Shown here in pieces: positions 1-7,376 of a DNA stretch of 55,428 nucleotides. The notes under the pieces were generated by a model. That model saw nothing but the letters and a program-made list of their open reading frames with translations, was not told the DNA's origin and searched no databases. Origin of the DNA: Akkermansiaceae bacterium UBA5020 (GTDB taxonomy: Bacteria; Verrucomicrobiota; Verrucomicrobiia; Verrucomicrobiales; DEV007); the NCBI GenBank assembly GCA_002396885.1, contig DGXY01000058.1, positions 1-55,428 on the forward strand, given 5' to 3'. Position numbers and translations under genes: made by a program. Position 1 is the stretch's first letter. The number at the start of each line of letters is the position of its first letter.

Positions 1-89
1 AGATGTGGCCCCGGCGCACGGAGCCAAGGGCTTGATTGGATTTGAGGTTTGAGAGTTGGGGCGTTCTCGGCAGATTTCGACCGAGAACC

Positions 90-392
90 ATGAAAAAGAA
101 GAACCGAAGAAATTTCACCGCGGATTTCAAGGCCCGGGTGGCCTTGGAGGCCGCGCGGGGAGTCAAGACGATCAACGAAATCGCGGCCGAACACGATTTG
201 CATCCCGTGCAGGTCGGTCAATGGAAGAAGGAGTTGCTGGAGCGGGCTGCCGCCGTCTTCGAGCGCGGTGGCGCGGACAAGAAGGACGAGGAGGCCGCCG
301 AGCGCGAGCGCGCCCGCCTCGAGCGCAAGATCGGACAGCTGACCATGGAAGTGGAGTGGCTGGCAAAAAAGTCCAAGGAGCTGGGACTGTGA
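90..392 (+). CDS. IS3-family transposase OrfA (helix-turn-helix)
   Basis: The 100-residue protein has the OrfA layout: a basic N-terminus with RRNFTADFKARVALEA, a helix-turn-helix (TINEIAAEHDLHPVQVGQWKKE, about residues 29-50) that binds the terminal repeats, and a C-terminal leucine-zipper-like coiled coil (RARLERKIGQLTMEVEWLAKK) for multimerisation. ATG 90 is chosen because the homologous region starts at MKKKNRRNFT; an in-frame ATG at 36 would add 18 residues unlike the family. The stop at 390-392 overlaps the GTG start of orfB, and the frame contains the slippery heptamer at 365-371, so both OrfA and an OrfAB fusion are expected. Confidence 0.93.
   Translation: MKKKNRRNFTADFKARVALEAARGVKTINEIAAEHDLHPVQVGQWKKELLERAAAVFERGGADKKDEEAAERERARLERKIGQLTMEVEWLAKKSKELGL
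365..371 (+). other. Programmed -1 ribosomal frameshift heptamer A_AAA_AAG
   Basis: In the orfA frame the bases read A AAA AAG, the classical slippery heptamer used by IS3-family elements. A -1 slip there joins orfA to the orfB frame and gives ...KKVQGAGTVTQRK..., the OrfAB transposase. AAGGAG at 375-380 lies just downstream and is also a good Shine-Dalgarno site for the GTG start of orfB at 389, so free OrfB could be made as well. A short GTCC/GGAC pairing (371-374/384-387) is too small to be a convincing stimulator. Confidence 0.85.
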
Positions 393-1240
393 CGCAACGC
401 AAGGCCATGATCGAATCCGAGTCTCCCTTGAGCGTGCGCCGCCAGTGCCAGCTCCTCGAAGTCAACCGCAACCGGCTGACGCCCCCACCTGCCAAGTTCA
501 CCGACGAGGATGCGGCGCTCTGCCGGCTCATCGATGAGATCCACCTGGAGGATCCCGCCTTCGGCGCGCGTAAAATCCGCGATGTGCTCAGGCGCCACCA
601 CGGAATCGAGACCGGGCGGGCACGGATCGTCCGGCTCATGAAACTCATGCGGATCAGCGCCATCTACCGTCGCCCCCGCACGAGTCTTCCGGGCAAGGGC
701 GAGGAACATCGCGTCTATCCTTATCTTCTCGCCGACGGAGTGGATGAGCCCGATCAGGCGTGGTGCGCCGACATCACCTACATCCGCGTCGGAAAGGGCT
801 TCGCCTATCTGGTAGCGGTCATGGATTGGGATACCCGGACCGTGCTGTCCTGGAAACTCTCCAACACCCTCGACACGGCCTTCTGCCTGGAAGCGTTCCG
901 AGACGCGGTGCGCACGGCAGGGAGGGCTCCTGCGATCTTCAACACCGATCAGGGTTGTCAGTTCACGTCGCGGGCGTGGCGCGATTGCCTCGAAAGCCAT
1001 GGGGTGCGCTTGAGCATGGACGGCAAGGGCCGCTGGGTGGACAACGTCTTCATTGAACGGCTCTGGCGAAGCCTGAAATACGAGGAGGTCTATCTGCGGG
1101 ATTACCGAGACCTCCACGAACTCGAGCGATCGTTGAAACGGTGGTTCGAGCGCTACAACACGTGGCGTCCACACCAGTCGCTTCAAGGGAAAACTCCGTG
1201 GGATCTTTACCGTCCCGAACTCATGAAACGGGCGGCTTGA
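389..1240 (+). CDS. IS3-family transposase OrfB (DDE integrase catalytic domain)
   Basis: The 283-residue catalytic part of an IS3-type transposase has an HTH_21-like region (about 50-110) followed by an rve integrase core. The DDE residues are visible in WCADITYI, FNTDQGCQFTS and DNVFIERLWRSLKYEEVYL, and the tail RYNTWRPHQSLQGKTPWDLY is typical. GTG 389 is chosen because it overlaps the orfA stop (GTGA) and has AAGGAG 8 nt upstream; ATG 407 is possible. The active form in this family is usually the OrfAB fusion made by frameshifting. No internal stop or missing catalytic residue is seen, so the element may be active if its ends are intact. Confidence 0.93.
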   Translation: MTQRKAMIESESPLSVRRQCQLLEVNRNRLTPPPAKFTDEDAALCRLIDEIHLEDPAFGARKIRDVLRRHHGIETGRARIVRLMKLMRISAIYRRPRTSLPGKGEEHRVYPYLLADGVDEPDQAWCADITYIRVGKGFAYLVAVMDWDTRTVLSWKLSNTLDTAFCLEAFRDAVRTAGRAPAIFNTDQGCQFTSRAWRDCLESHGVRLSMDGKGRWVDNVFIERLWRSLKYEEVYLRDYRDLHELERSLKRWFERYNTWRPHQSLQGKTPWDLYRPELMKRAA

Positions 1241-1899
1241 ACAAGCAAAAACAAAAACAGTAAAAACCAGAAAATGCCGCCCCCGCGGGGGCGCCCGCCC
1301 GGAGGGCGGGCAGAAGAGTGGAAAGCCGGAAGTCTCCGGCTTCCCATTGGAAGAGAGAAACCAAACCTATAGAATGAGAACTGTCGGATCGCTCCGCTCT
1401 CACAACTTAATCTGACAAATCACTGGCTCCGCTTCGCGGACCCCCTCTCGCTTCGGCACTCAGCTTTGTTGAGGCGGGAGGCAGCTCGGGACAATCACCT
1501 CAATTTTCAAACTTTTTCCACCCCAGCCCCACCACTGTCCCACCCCCTGTGCGAAGGTGCTCTCACGAGCAAGCAAAAGACTGAGAGATTGAAATTCGAA
1601 AAACGCTCAGCCAGTCCGGGAACCAGATCTAAACGGGCTTCCTTCGCGGAGATTCTCATGTATCCTGCCGCTGTCGCCATTCGAACCTACCCCGGCACTT
1701 TGTTAACCTCTCGTCAGTTGCAACTCTCCCACTGCACCGGTTCTGATGACCTGTCGCAGGAATTTTTTTTACCCTGCCTTGACTTCTCCATCCTTTACTG
1801 GAGAGCCGCGGGCTACTGCACGAGCGCGGACTTGGGACCTCAATCGCGTTTGATAGATTTCTCGAACTCTCAGATGACGCAGTTCCATTTAATGGCGGC
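1241..1899. other. 659-bp intergenic region with hairpin cluster
   Basis: After the transposase stop come three back-to-back dyads: a 16-base palindrome of C and G runs (1278-1293), an 8-bp stem with a 3-base loop (1293-1311) and an 8-bp stem at 1323-1342 (AAGCCGGA/TCCGGCTT). They look like small mobile palindromes or a transcription end. The rest is of mixed composition, with a T-run at 1762-1770. A 145-codon open frame (1466-1903) overlapping the next start has no family-like sequence and irregular codon use; I do not call it a gene. I see no convincing promoter or LexA-type operator upstream of the gene at 1900. Confidence 0.5.
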
Positions 1900-4800
1900 A
1901 TGACCGATTACGAGTCACCATTCCACGCCGTTCCGGAGGAAAATTGGCTTTGTTCGAATGCCTCGGCTTTCGCGATCTTCGATGGGTTTCCAGTATCTCC
2001 GGGCCACGTGCTCGTCACGACCCGTCGCATCGTCGAGACCTGGTTCGACGCAACCGACGAGGAGCAGGCCGCACTGATGGCCTTGGTAAAGGACGCCAAA
2101 CACCTCCTCGATCTATGGCTTGATCCAAAACCCGACGGCTACAACGTTGGATTCAACTCTGGCAGTGCTGCGGGCCAGACGGTGCCGCATGTCCACATCC
2201 ACGTGATTCCTCGTTACCTCGGCGACATGCAAGACCCGCGCGGGGGAGTGCGCCACGTCATTCCGGATAAGGGAAACTACCTCACCGGGAAGAGCGCGGC
2301 ATCCGATACGCAGCCGCCACTCGCTCTCGCCACTGGTCACCCGAAATCGCCCTTGTGGAAGAGCATTGGACGGCGGGTTTCCTCCGCTATGGAAGTGGAT
2401 CTCCTTGCGTCCTTTATTCAGCCATCGGGCCTCGATCTCGTCCAGCAATCCCTCTTTTCAGCGCTTCGAACCGGGGCGCGTGTTCGCATCCTCGTTGGCG
2501 ATTACCTCTTCATCACTTCGGCAGAGGCGTTGCGGCGATTGGTCGGCTGGATGTCACTGGCCGGGGACATCGGGGAAAACAGTTCCCTCGAGGTCCGTCT
2601 CGCTGAAATCTCGAAGCTGAAATCCAGGCCGGAATCCTTTCACCCAAAGGCATGGCGCATCGTTGATTCCTCGGGTGGGTTGCTTGTCGTCGGCAGCAGC
2701 AATCTTTCCAAGGCAGCCCTCGAAACCGGAGTCGAGTGGAACTTGATTGGCGAAACGTCAGGCTCCGAACCCATCGATCTGGAACTTGCCAGCGCGTTCA
2801 ACGATCTCTGGGAACAAGGCACGCCGCTCGATGATGCGCTCGTCGTCCGGTATGCCGAACAAGCCAAAGAGGCTCACCAAAATTTCATCCCGCCCGAGTC
2901 GATCGATTTGCCCGCGATCCTTCATCCGCCGCGCCCATGGCAGAGCGCAGCTTTGGACTCGCTCGATCAGATTCGGTCGAGTGCCTACCGTCGTGCTCTC
3001 GTTGCCGTTGCAACCGGTCTTGGAAAGACCTGGCTGGCTGCGTTTGATGTTTTGGTAGTTGGGAAATCTCTGAACCGATCACCTCGCGTTCTCGTCATCG
3101 CTCATCGCGCCGAAATCCTGATTCAGGCCGAGGCCACCGTTCGCATTGCGATGCAATCGGAATGGGAAAACATCCGCGTCACCTGGTATCTCGGTGCGGA
3201 CAGCGATATGAGCGGCGATCTTGTCATCGCCTCGGTTCAAAAACTCACTCGCCCTGAAGGTCTCGCCGAGTTGGATCGACAGCTCTTCGACTACGTCGTC
3301 ATCGATGAAGTCCACCATGCCCAGGCGCCAACCTACCGACGCGTCATGGCTCGACTGAATGCGACGTTTACTCTCGGTCTCACGGCGACCCCCGAGCGAA
3401 CCGATGGCGTCGATGTGGCTTCGCTATTCGATGACGTTCTCGCGTGGCAGGCCACCGTAGGCGACGGGATTGCGGAGGGCTCGCTCGTTCCCTTCCATTA
3501 TCTAGGGCTCAAGGACGAAGTGGACTTCGAACAAATCCCCTGGCGCAACGGCCGCTTCGATCCGACTACCCTCGAGGAAAAACTCGAAAACAGTGAACGA
3601 ATGGAGCGCCTCTGGACAGCATGGCAGGCCGATCCCGAGGCCCGCACGCTCGTCTTCTGTTGTTCACGCCGCCACGCACTTTATACCCGCGACTGGCTCC
3701 GCCGGCGCAAGGTTCGCGCTGCGGCCGTGTTCTCGGGCTCTGGCGGGGATTCCCGGAGCGGTAGCCTAACGAATTTCATTGAAGGCAAACTCGAAGCCCT
3801 TTGCGTGGTCGATCTTTTCAATGAAGGGCTCGATGTGCCCGATGTGGATCGTGTTGTCATGCTGCGCCCGACCGAATCCAAGGTTATCTTCCTCCAGCAG
3901 CTCGGGCGCGGGCTTCGTGCGGCGGATAACAAGCTGCGATTGAAAGTCATCGACTTCGTTGGCAATCACCGTGTCTTCGCCAGCCGCATCACTCATCTAC
4001 TTTCGCTTGGCAAGCAGTCCGCAACATGGACCGATCTCAAGCGATTCATCAAAGGAGGAACACACGATCTCCCTGAAGGATGTGTGCTGGATCTCGAAGT
4101 TGAGGCCAAGGAAATGATGCTGCGGCTCGTTCCGAACACAGGCTCGGCTGTCGTGGAAGCCTACCGCGGCATGCGCGATGAACTCGGCCGTCGGCCTTCG
4201 CCGAGCGAGTTGTTTCATCATGGATACCTGCCACGGACCCTAGCCGCCCGTTTCGGCTCGTGGTTTGGTTTCATTTCCGAACAGGACGATTTCACGGACG
4301 ACGAGCGTCTCGTATTCGCTTCGTTCGATTCCTGGTTCGCCATGCTGGAGGGGACCAACCTCAACAAGTCTTACAAGATGGTCGTCCTGCGCGTCCTGCT
4401 GGATCACGATGCGCTGTGGGGAGGAATCGAGATCGAAAGGCTGGCCACAGCGTGCCGCGAGTTCCTCCTTTCCCACCCGAAACTCCGACACGACCTACCG
4501 CCGACGAAAGAATTTCCAGATCCGGCGAACGCTCCGATCAAACAATGGGCGGCATGGTGGCTGGAGTGGCCGCTGTCTCGGTGGATGGACTCGCAAGCCG
4601 GAAAACAGTGGTTCAAGCGCGAAGGAGATCGATTCATCGCCGCCTTCCAATGTCCCGGAAATCTCCGGTCCGACTTCGAAGCGATGACCGCCGAACTCGT
4701 GGACTACCGGCTTGCCCACTACGCGAAAACTCGAATCGAGAAAGCGGCCGGACTCAAAGAGGGCCGATTTGTTGCCAAGGTGAGCCACTCGAACGGCAAA

Positions 4801-5601
4801 CCCATCCTGCGCCTTCCGACCATCGAGGAACTGCCGGGTCGCCCCATGGGGCCAACGACGGCAACCCTCCCCGATGGGAGCGAGTGGGTGTTCAAGTTCG
4901 TCAAAATCGCGTGCAACGTCGCCTCTCCCGTTGGCACCGAAGGAAACCAGATCCTTACACTCCTGCGCGGCTGGTTCGGCGAGAACGCAGGGGCTCCCGG
5001 AACCAACTATCAGGTGGCGTTCATGAAATCGGAAAGCGGATGGTCCGTCGAACCGCTTGCGGTTGCCGGTGCTTTGAGCGTTGCGGAGCCTGGCGTCGAT
5101 ACAAACGATCAGGAGGAAAGCGATCTCTCAGGATTTGTCGAAGTGCCCGACAACAAAGACAAGTTCACCCGCCTCGTCCCCGTTTACAGCCTTCAAGCCG
5201 CCGCCGGACTTTGGGGGCCCGAGAGCGCCCCCGAGGAGATCGGCTGGGCCGAAGCCGCCGGGGTCACCATCAAACCCGGCATGTTCATCGCCCGCGTTCT
5301 CGGCCACTCGATGGAACCCAAGATCAAGGACGGCTCTTGGAACCTATTCCGTCCCTGCCCGCAAGGCTCCCGTGAAGGGCGAATCGTCCTCGTCCAGTTT
5401 AATTCCATGGGCGATCCGGAAAACGGCGGGCGCTTCACGGTGAAGAAATACCACTCCGAAAAAGTTCAGGTCGATGGAGGATGGAGACACGAAAAAATCG
5501 AGCTCCTTCCAATAAATCCAGATTATGAACGAATCACGGTAGAGTCCCACGAAGCTCCTGAGATGATCATTGTTGGAGAGTTTGTTTCCATGATCGAGTG
5601 A
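1900..5601 (+). CDS. HIT - PLD nuclease - SF2 helicase - S24 (LexA-like) peptidase fusion protein
   Basis: This 1233-residue protein joins four modules. Residues 1-130 form a HIT domain with HVHIH (97-101), the nucleotide-binding histidine triad. Residues 165-300 form a phospholipase D/HKD-type nuclease domain: H248-x-K250 and G265-S-S-N268 make one HxK...GSSN half-site. Residues 340-720 form an SF2 helicase: Walker A ATGLGKT (K376), DEVH 469-472, TATPERTDG from 495, and QQLGRGLR from 666. Residues 720-1080 are an uncharacterised helical region with WW-rich modules. Residues 1085-1233 resemble S24 peptidases: S1137 in GHSMEP and a Lys in FTVKKYH (1182/1183). An Ala-Gly pair at 1102-1103 lies 35 residues before S1137, as in LexA. 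The role is inferred to be DNA processing or defence, possibly with autoproteolytic control. It ends 7 bp from the convergent HNH gene. Confidence 0.9.
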   Translation: MTDYESPFHAVPEENWLCSNASAFAIFDGFPVSPGHVLVTTRRIVETWFDATDEEQAALMALVKDAKHLLDLWLDPKPDGYNVGFNSGSAAGQTVPHVHIHVIPRYLGDMQDPRGGVRHVIPDKGNYLTGKSAASDTQPPLALATGHPKSPLWKSIGRRVSSAMEVDLLASFIQPSGLDLVQQSLFSALRTGARVRILVGDYLFITSAEALRRLVGWMSLAGDIGENSSLEVRLAEISKLKSRPESFHPKAWRIVDSSGGLLVVGSSNLSKAALETGVEWNLIGETSGSEPIDLELASAFNDLWEQGTPLDDALVVRYAEQAKEAHQNFIPPESIDLPAILHPPRPWQSAALDSLDQIRSSAYRRALVAVATGLGKTWLAAFDVLVVGKSLNRSPRVLVIAHRAEILIQAEATVRIAMQSEWENIRVTWYLGADSDMSGDLVIASVQKLTRPEGLAELDRQLFDYVVIDEVHHAQAPTYRRVMARLNATFTLGLTATPERTDGVDVASLFDDVLAWQATVGDGIAEGSLVPFHYLGLKDEVDFEQIPWRNGRFDPTTLEEKLENSERMERLWTAWQADPEARTLVFCCSRRHALYTRDWLRRRKVRAAAVFSGSGGDSRSGSLTNFIEGKLEALCVVDLFNEGLDVPDVDRVVMLRPTESKVIFLQQLGRGLRAADNKLRLKVIDFVGNHRVFASRITHLLSLGKQSATWTDLKRFIKGGTHDLPEGCVLDLEVEAKEMMLRLVPNTGSAVVEAYRGMRDELGRRPSPSELFHHGYLPRTLAARFGSWFGFISEQDDFTDDERLVFASFDSWFAMLEGTNLNKSYKMVVLRVLLDHDALWGGIEIERLATACREFLLSHPKLRHDLPPTKEFPDPANAPIKQWAAWWLEWPLSRWMDSQAGKQWFKREGDRFIAAFQCPGNLRSDFEAMTAELVDYRLAHYAKTRIEKAAGLKEGRFVAKVSHSNGKPILRLPTIEELPGRPMGPTTATLPDGSEWVFKFVKIACNVASPVGTEGNQILTLLRGWFGENAGAPGTNYQVAFMKSESGWSVEPLAVAGALSVAEPGVDTNDQEESDLSGFVEVPDNKDKFTRLVPVYSLQAAAGLWGPESAPEEIGWAEAAGVTIKPGMFIARVLGHSMEPKIKDGSWNLFRPCPQGSREGRIVLVQFNSMGDPENGGRFTVKKYHSEKVQVDGGWRHEKIELLPINPDYERITVESHEAPEMIIVGEFVSMIE

Positions 5602-5608
5602 GAATCAA

Positions 5609-6526
5609 TCAATTTGAAAACCTTTCCCTGACATGCCACCCCAAAAACTCCACGCCCGGCCTTAAGCGCGCCCTCGAATCAAAAACAAGCACCTTCCCCT
5701 CCCGACCCAGCAGGGTCCGCCCATCGACCGAATCCTCTTGAAACCGTCCCTTCGCCACACGGATCAGAAATTGATCTCCCTTCGGCTCGGCGGTCCATAG
5801 CCCCGCATCAAACATCCAATGGGCGTCCGGGGTCAAGGCGAGGCCGTTACGCGGATCATCGTTGCCGCTGCGGGCGTGTTGGTGGATGTGGGCGGCTTGG
5901 ACGAGGGAACTAGTCTCGGTATCGAGCCGGTAACCGGTGAGGGCGCAGGTGTAGTGGTAACCTCCGAGGACCTCGCTTTTGAAGCGGCTGTCGCGGCCTT
6001 TGCGTTGGCTCGCCTTGAAGGTGTCGGCGTCGCGACGGAGCGACTCGATCTCGCGGGTGTCGGGAAGGGGCAGCTTGAGCCGGGCGCAGAGCATGACCTG
6101 CTCGCGCGGGGTGAAGTAGATCGAGACCAGGGTGCGTCGCGCGGCGCGGCGGAATCCAGGAGCTTCGAGAAGGAGCCGCAGTTCCGGATCAAGTTGGCAG
6201 AGGCGGGTCGTGGCCTTCGCGTGCGAGGGGGCACCGTCGCAGGTGTGGCGCGTCCAGACACGATCACTTTCCCCTCCGAGGGCGTGAAATGGCATGGGGA
6301 TGTCGGGGGAGTTGCGCTGGCGATCAAGGACGAGATCCCAATAGTCGCGAAAGCGAGCGACGATGCGCACATCGTAGACGACCAATCCTTCCAGGCCGAT
6401 CTCCCCGGCTTCAAGCAGGTCGATCACGGTGAGCAGCATCAGCGGCTTGTGCGGCGCGGGACCGCGAGACTGCGAACGCGAAACATTTAGATTGCCAAGA
6501 CGGCCGAGCCAGGAGGAAGAGTTCAT
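5609..6526 (-). CDS. HNH endonuclease, putative restriction type
   Basis: The 305-residue protein has an N-terminal region with GPAPHKPLMLLTVIDLLEAGEI (about 22-43), typical of putative restriction endonucleases of the COG3440 kind, and a C-terminal HNH_2-type nuclease: C194 in TCALTGYR, H213 and H215 in AAHIHQH, N227 in DPRNGLAL and H236 in DAHWMFD. These would coordinate a metal and cleave DNA. It is the last gene of a minus-strand operon; its ATG starts 3 bp after the stop of the kinase gene, suggesting co-translation. There is no methyltransferase next to it, so if it restricts DNA it would have to recognise modified or foreign DNA, or be regulated by its neighbours. Confidence 0.85.
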   Translation of the reverse strand: MNSSSWLGRLGNLNVSRSQSRGPAPHKPLMLLTVIDLLEAGEIGLEGLVVYDVRIVARFRDYWDLVLDRQRNSPDIPMPFHALGGESDRVWTRHTCDGAPSHAKATTRLCQLDPELRLLLEAPGFRRAARRTLVSIYFTPREQVMLCARLKLPLPDTREIESLRRDADTFKASQRKGRDSRFKSEVLGGYHYTCALTGYRLDTETSSLVQAAHIHQHARSGNDDPRNGLALTPDAHWMFDAGLWTAEPKGDQFLIRVAKGRFQEDSVDGRTLLGREGKVLVFDSRARLRPGVEFLGWHVRERFSN

Positions 6527-6529
6527 CGG

Positions 6530-7126
6530 TCACGGTTCACCCGCGGCGGGACTCGTTTCGGTCAATAAGACATCAAAGGGAAGAATGCCGCACGGGGTCT
6601 TGATCAAATTGTCGGGCTTCGCATCGAGGACGATGAGCGACCCATCGCTACTGCGCCAGCCGTAGAGCGCCTCAGGGATGGGTTCGAAGCCGATTCCCCG
6701 CATGAATACGTCAATCTCGGCTTCGGTCGGGAACTGATCCGCATGATCGAGCGCTTCGAGCCAAGGTTGGGAAATGACGAGCGAGAATTCACCGAGAGGC
6801 TGACCAATGATGATGGGGCCGCCCGCCGCTGCCATTCCTCCTTCAAGGCGAATGTCGTCACCGAAGACGGTGTTTTGAAGATGAAGACGGTGTAGGTATT
6901 CGGCAGCTGAGGCCGCGCGGGGCACCCAGGTGGATCCGTTCCATTCGGGAGTAAACCCGAACGATCCGGGCCATGTCCTCTTGACAGCACGGCGGTCCGC
7001 ATCGCGGAATCGAACCTCGTGTTCGAGCGTGTGGTTCGTGACGAAGTGCCACGATTCCCACTGGGCGCGTGAAATCAGGCGCCCTTCTTTTTCAACCCAC
7101 CAGCGGAGGAACGCTTGTTCCGCCAA
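6530..7126 (-). CDS. Kinase-fold protein of the polyvalent-protein type (PolyVal kinase)
   Basis: From about EQAFLRWWVEKEGRLI onward the protein resembles the Ser/Thr/Tyr kinase-like domain found in polyvalent proteins: DRRAVKRTWPGSFGF, EYLHRLHLQNTVFGDDIRLEGG, LVISQPWLEALD, IDVFMRGIGFEPI and a catalytic-loop-like VLDAKPDNLIKTPCGILPFDV near the C-terminus. The substrate is unknown. The frame stays open to an ATG at 7252, but from 7252 to about 7130 the third-position GC is low, while the overlapping frame of the small gene at 7075-7245 looks coding. I therefore favour TTG 7126; CTG 7078, overlapping the small gene's stop as CTGA, is another option. A natural frameshift splitting one longer gene is also possible. 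It lies immediately upstream of the HNH gene. Confidence 0.7.
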   Translation of the reverse strand: MAEQAFLRWWVEKEGRLISRAQWESWHFVTNHTLEHEVRFRDADRRAVKRTWPGSFGFTPEWNGSTWVPRAASAAEYLHRLHLQNTVFGDDIRLEGGMAAAGGPIIIGQPLGEFSLVISQPWLEALDHADQFPTEAEIDVFMRGIGFEPIPEALYGWRSSDGSLIVLDAKPDNLIKTPCGILPFDVLLTETSPAAGEP

Positions 7127-7245
7127 GCCTGAGCTTGCCTGATCTGCTCGTGAATCTGCTTCAAGGGCGCGGGCGAGCGCTTCGCCAAGGCTTCCCGGGC
7201 CGCGACGACCGAAGGATGGGGGGCTCGGGTTTTCTCCGCTGACAT
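7075..7245 (-). CDS. Small basic protein overlapping the kinase gene start
   Basis: This is a 56-residue frame starting MSAEKTRAPHPSVVAAREAL and ending GGLKKKGA. About 79 % of its codons end in G or C, against about 56 % for the overlapping kinase frame, which is the main reason to think it is translated. The region reads as two amphipathic helices (PSVVAAREALAKR and LKQIHEQIRQAQAWRNKR). It is the first gene of the minus-strand set small gene - kinase - HNH. It could be an independent partner protein or the N-terminal part of the kinase separated by a frameshift. I do not recognise a family with certainty. Confidence 0.5.
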   Translation of the reverse strand: MSAEKTRAPHPSVVAAREALAKRSPAPLKQIHEQIRQAQAWRNKRSSAGGLKKKGA

Positions 7246-7376
7246 CGGGCATAACTTCCGGTTGGCTCGGGAGAATGTCAATCGTGGTTCCGATTCGTCA
7301 ACGAGCGACCATTGAAACTCTTTCACGCCCCGTCACTAAGACTCGCCGAGCTGCCGGAAAGGTGCCACCCTCCCCC

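Larger units (their letters stand above)
1..1345 (+). mobile_element. IS3-family insertion sequence, left end at or beyond window edge
   Basis: Two overlapping frames encode an IS3-type OrfA and OrfB transposase with a -1 frameshift window between them. I could not pair terminal inverted repeats: the left end lies within the first bases or outside the window, and no reverse complement of it is visible after orfB. The right limit is therefore a guess, placed after three consecutive hairpins at 1278-1343. An inverted repeat at 63-70/81-88 (GTTCTCGG/CCGAGAAC) lies directly before the orfA start and could fold over the ribosome-binding region in read-through transcripts, a known way for IS elements to limit transposase production. 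Confidence 0.75.

Noticed and set aside
1679..1687. ATTCGAACC resembling a reversed tRNA T-loop (minus strand)
   Set aside because: The flanking bases do not pair to form a T-stem and no acceptor or anticodon arm could be built.
1466..1903. 145-codon open frame overlapping the start of the HIT-helicase gene
   Set aside because: No family-like sequence, irregular composition and no ribosome-binding site; judged chance.
4260..5375. 371-codon frame on the plus strand inside the HIT-helicase gene
   Set aside because: A +2 shadow rich in Arg and Pro; the main frame carries the S24 protease motifs there.
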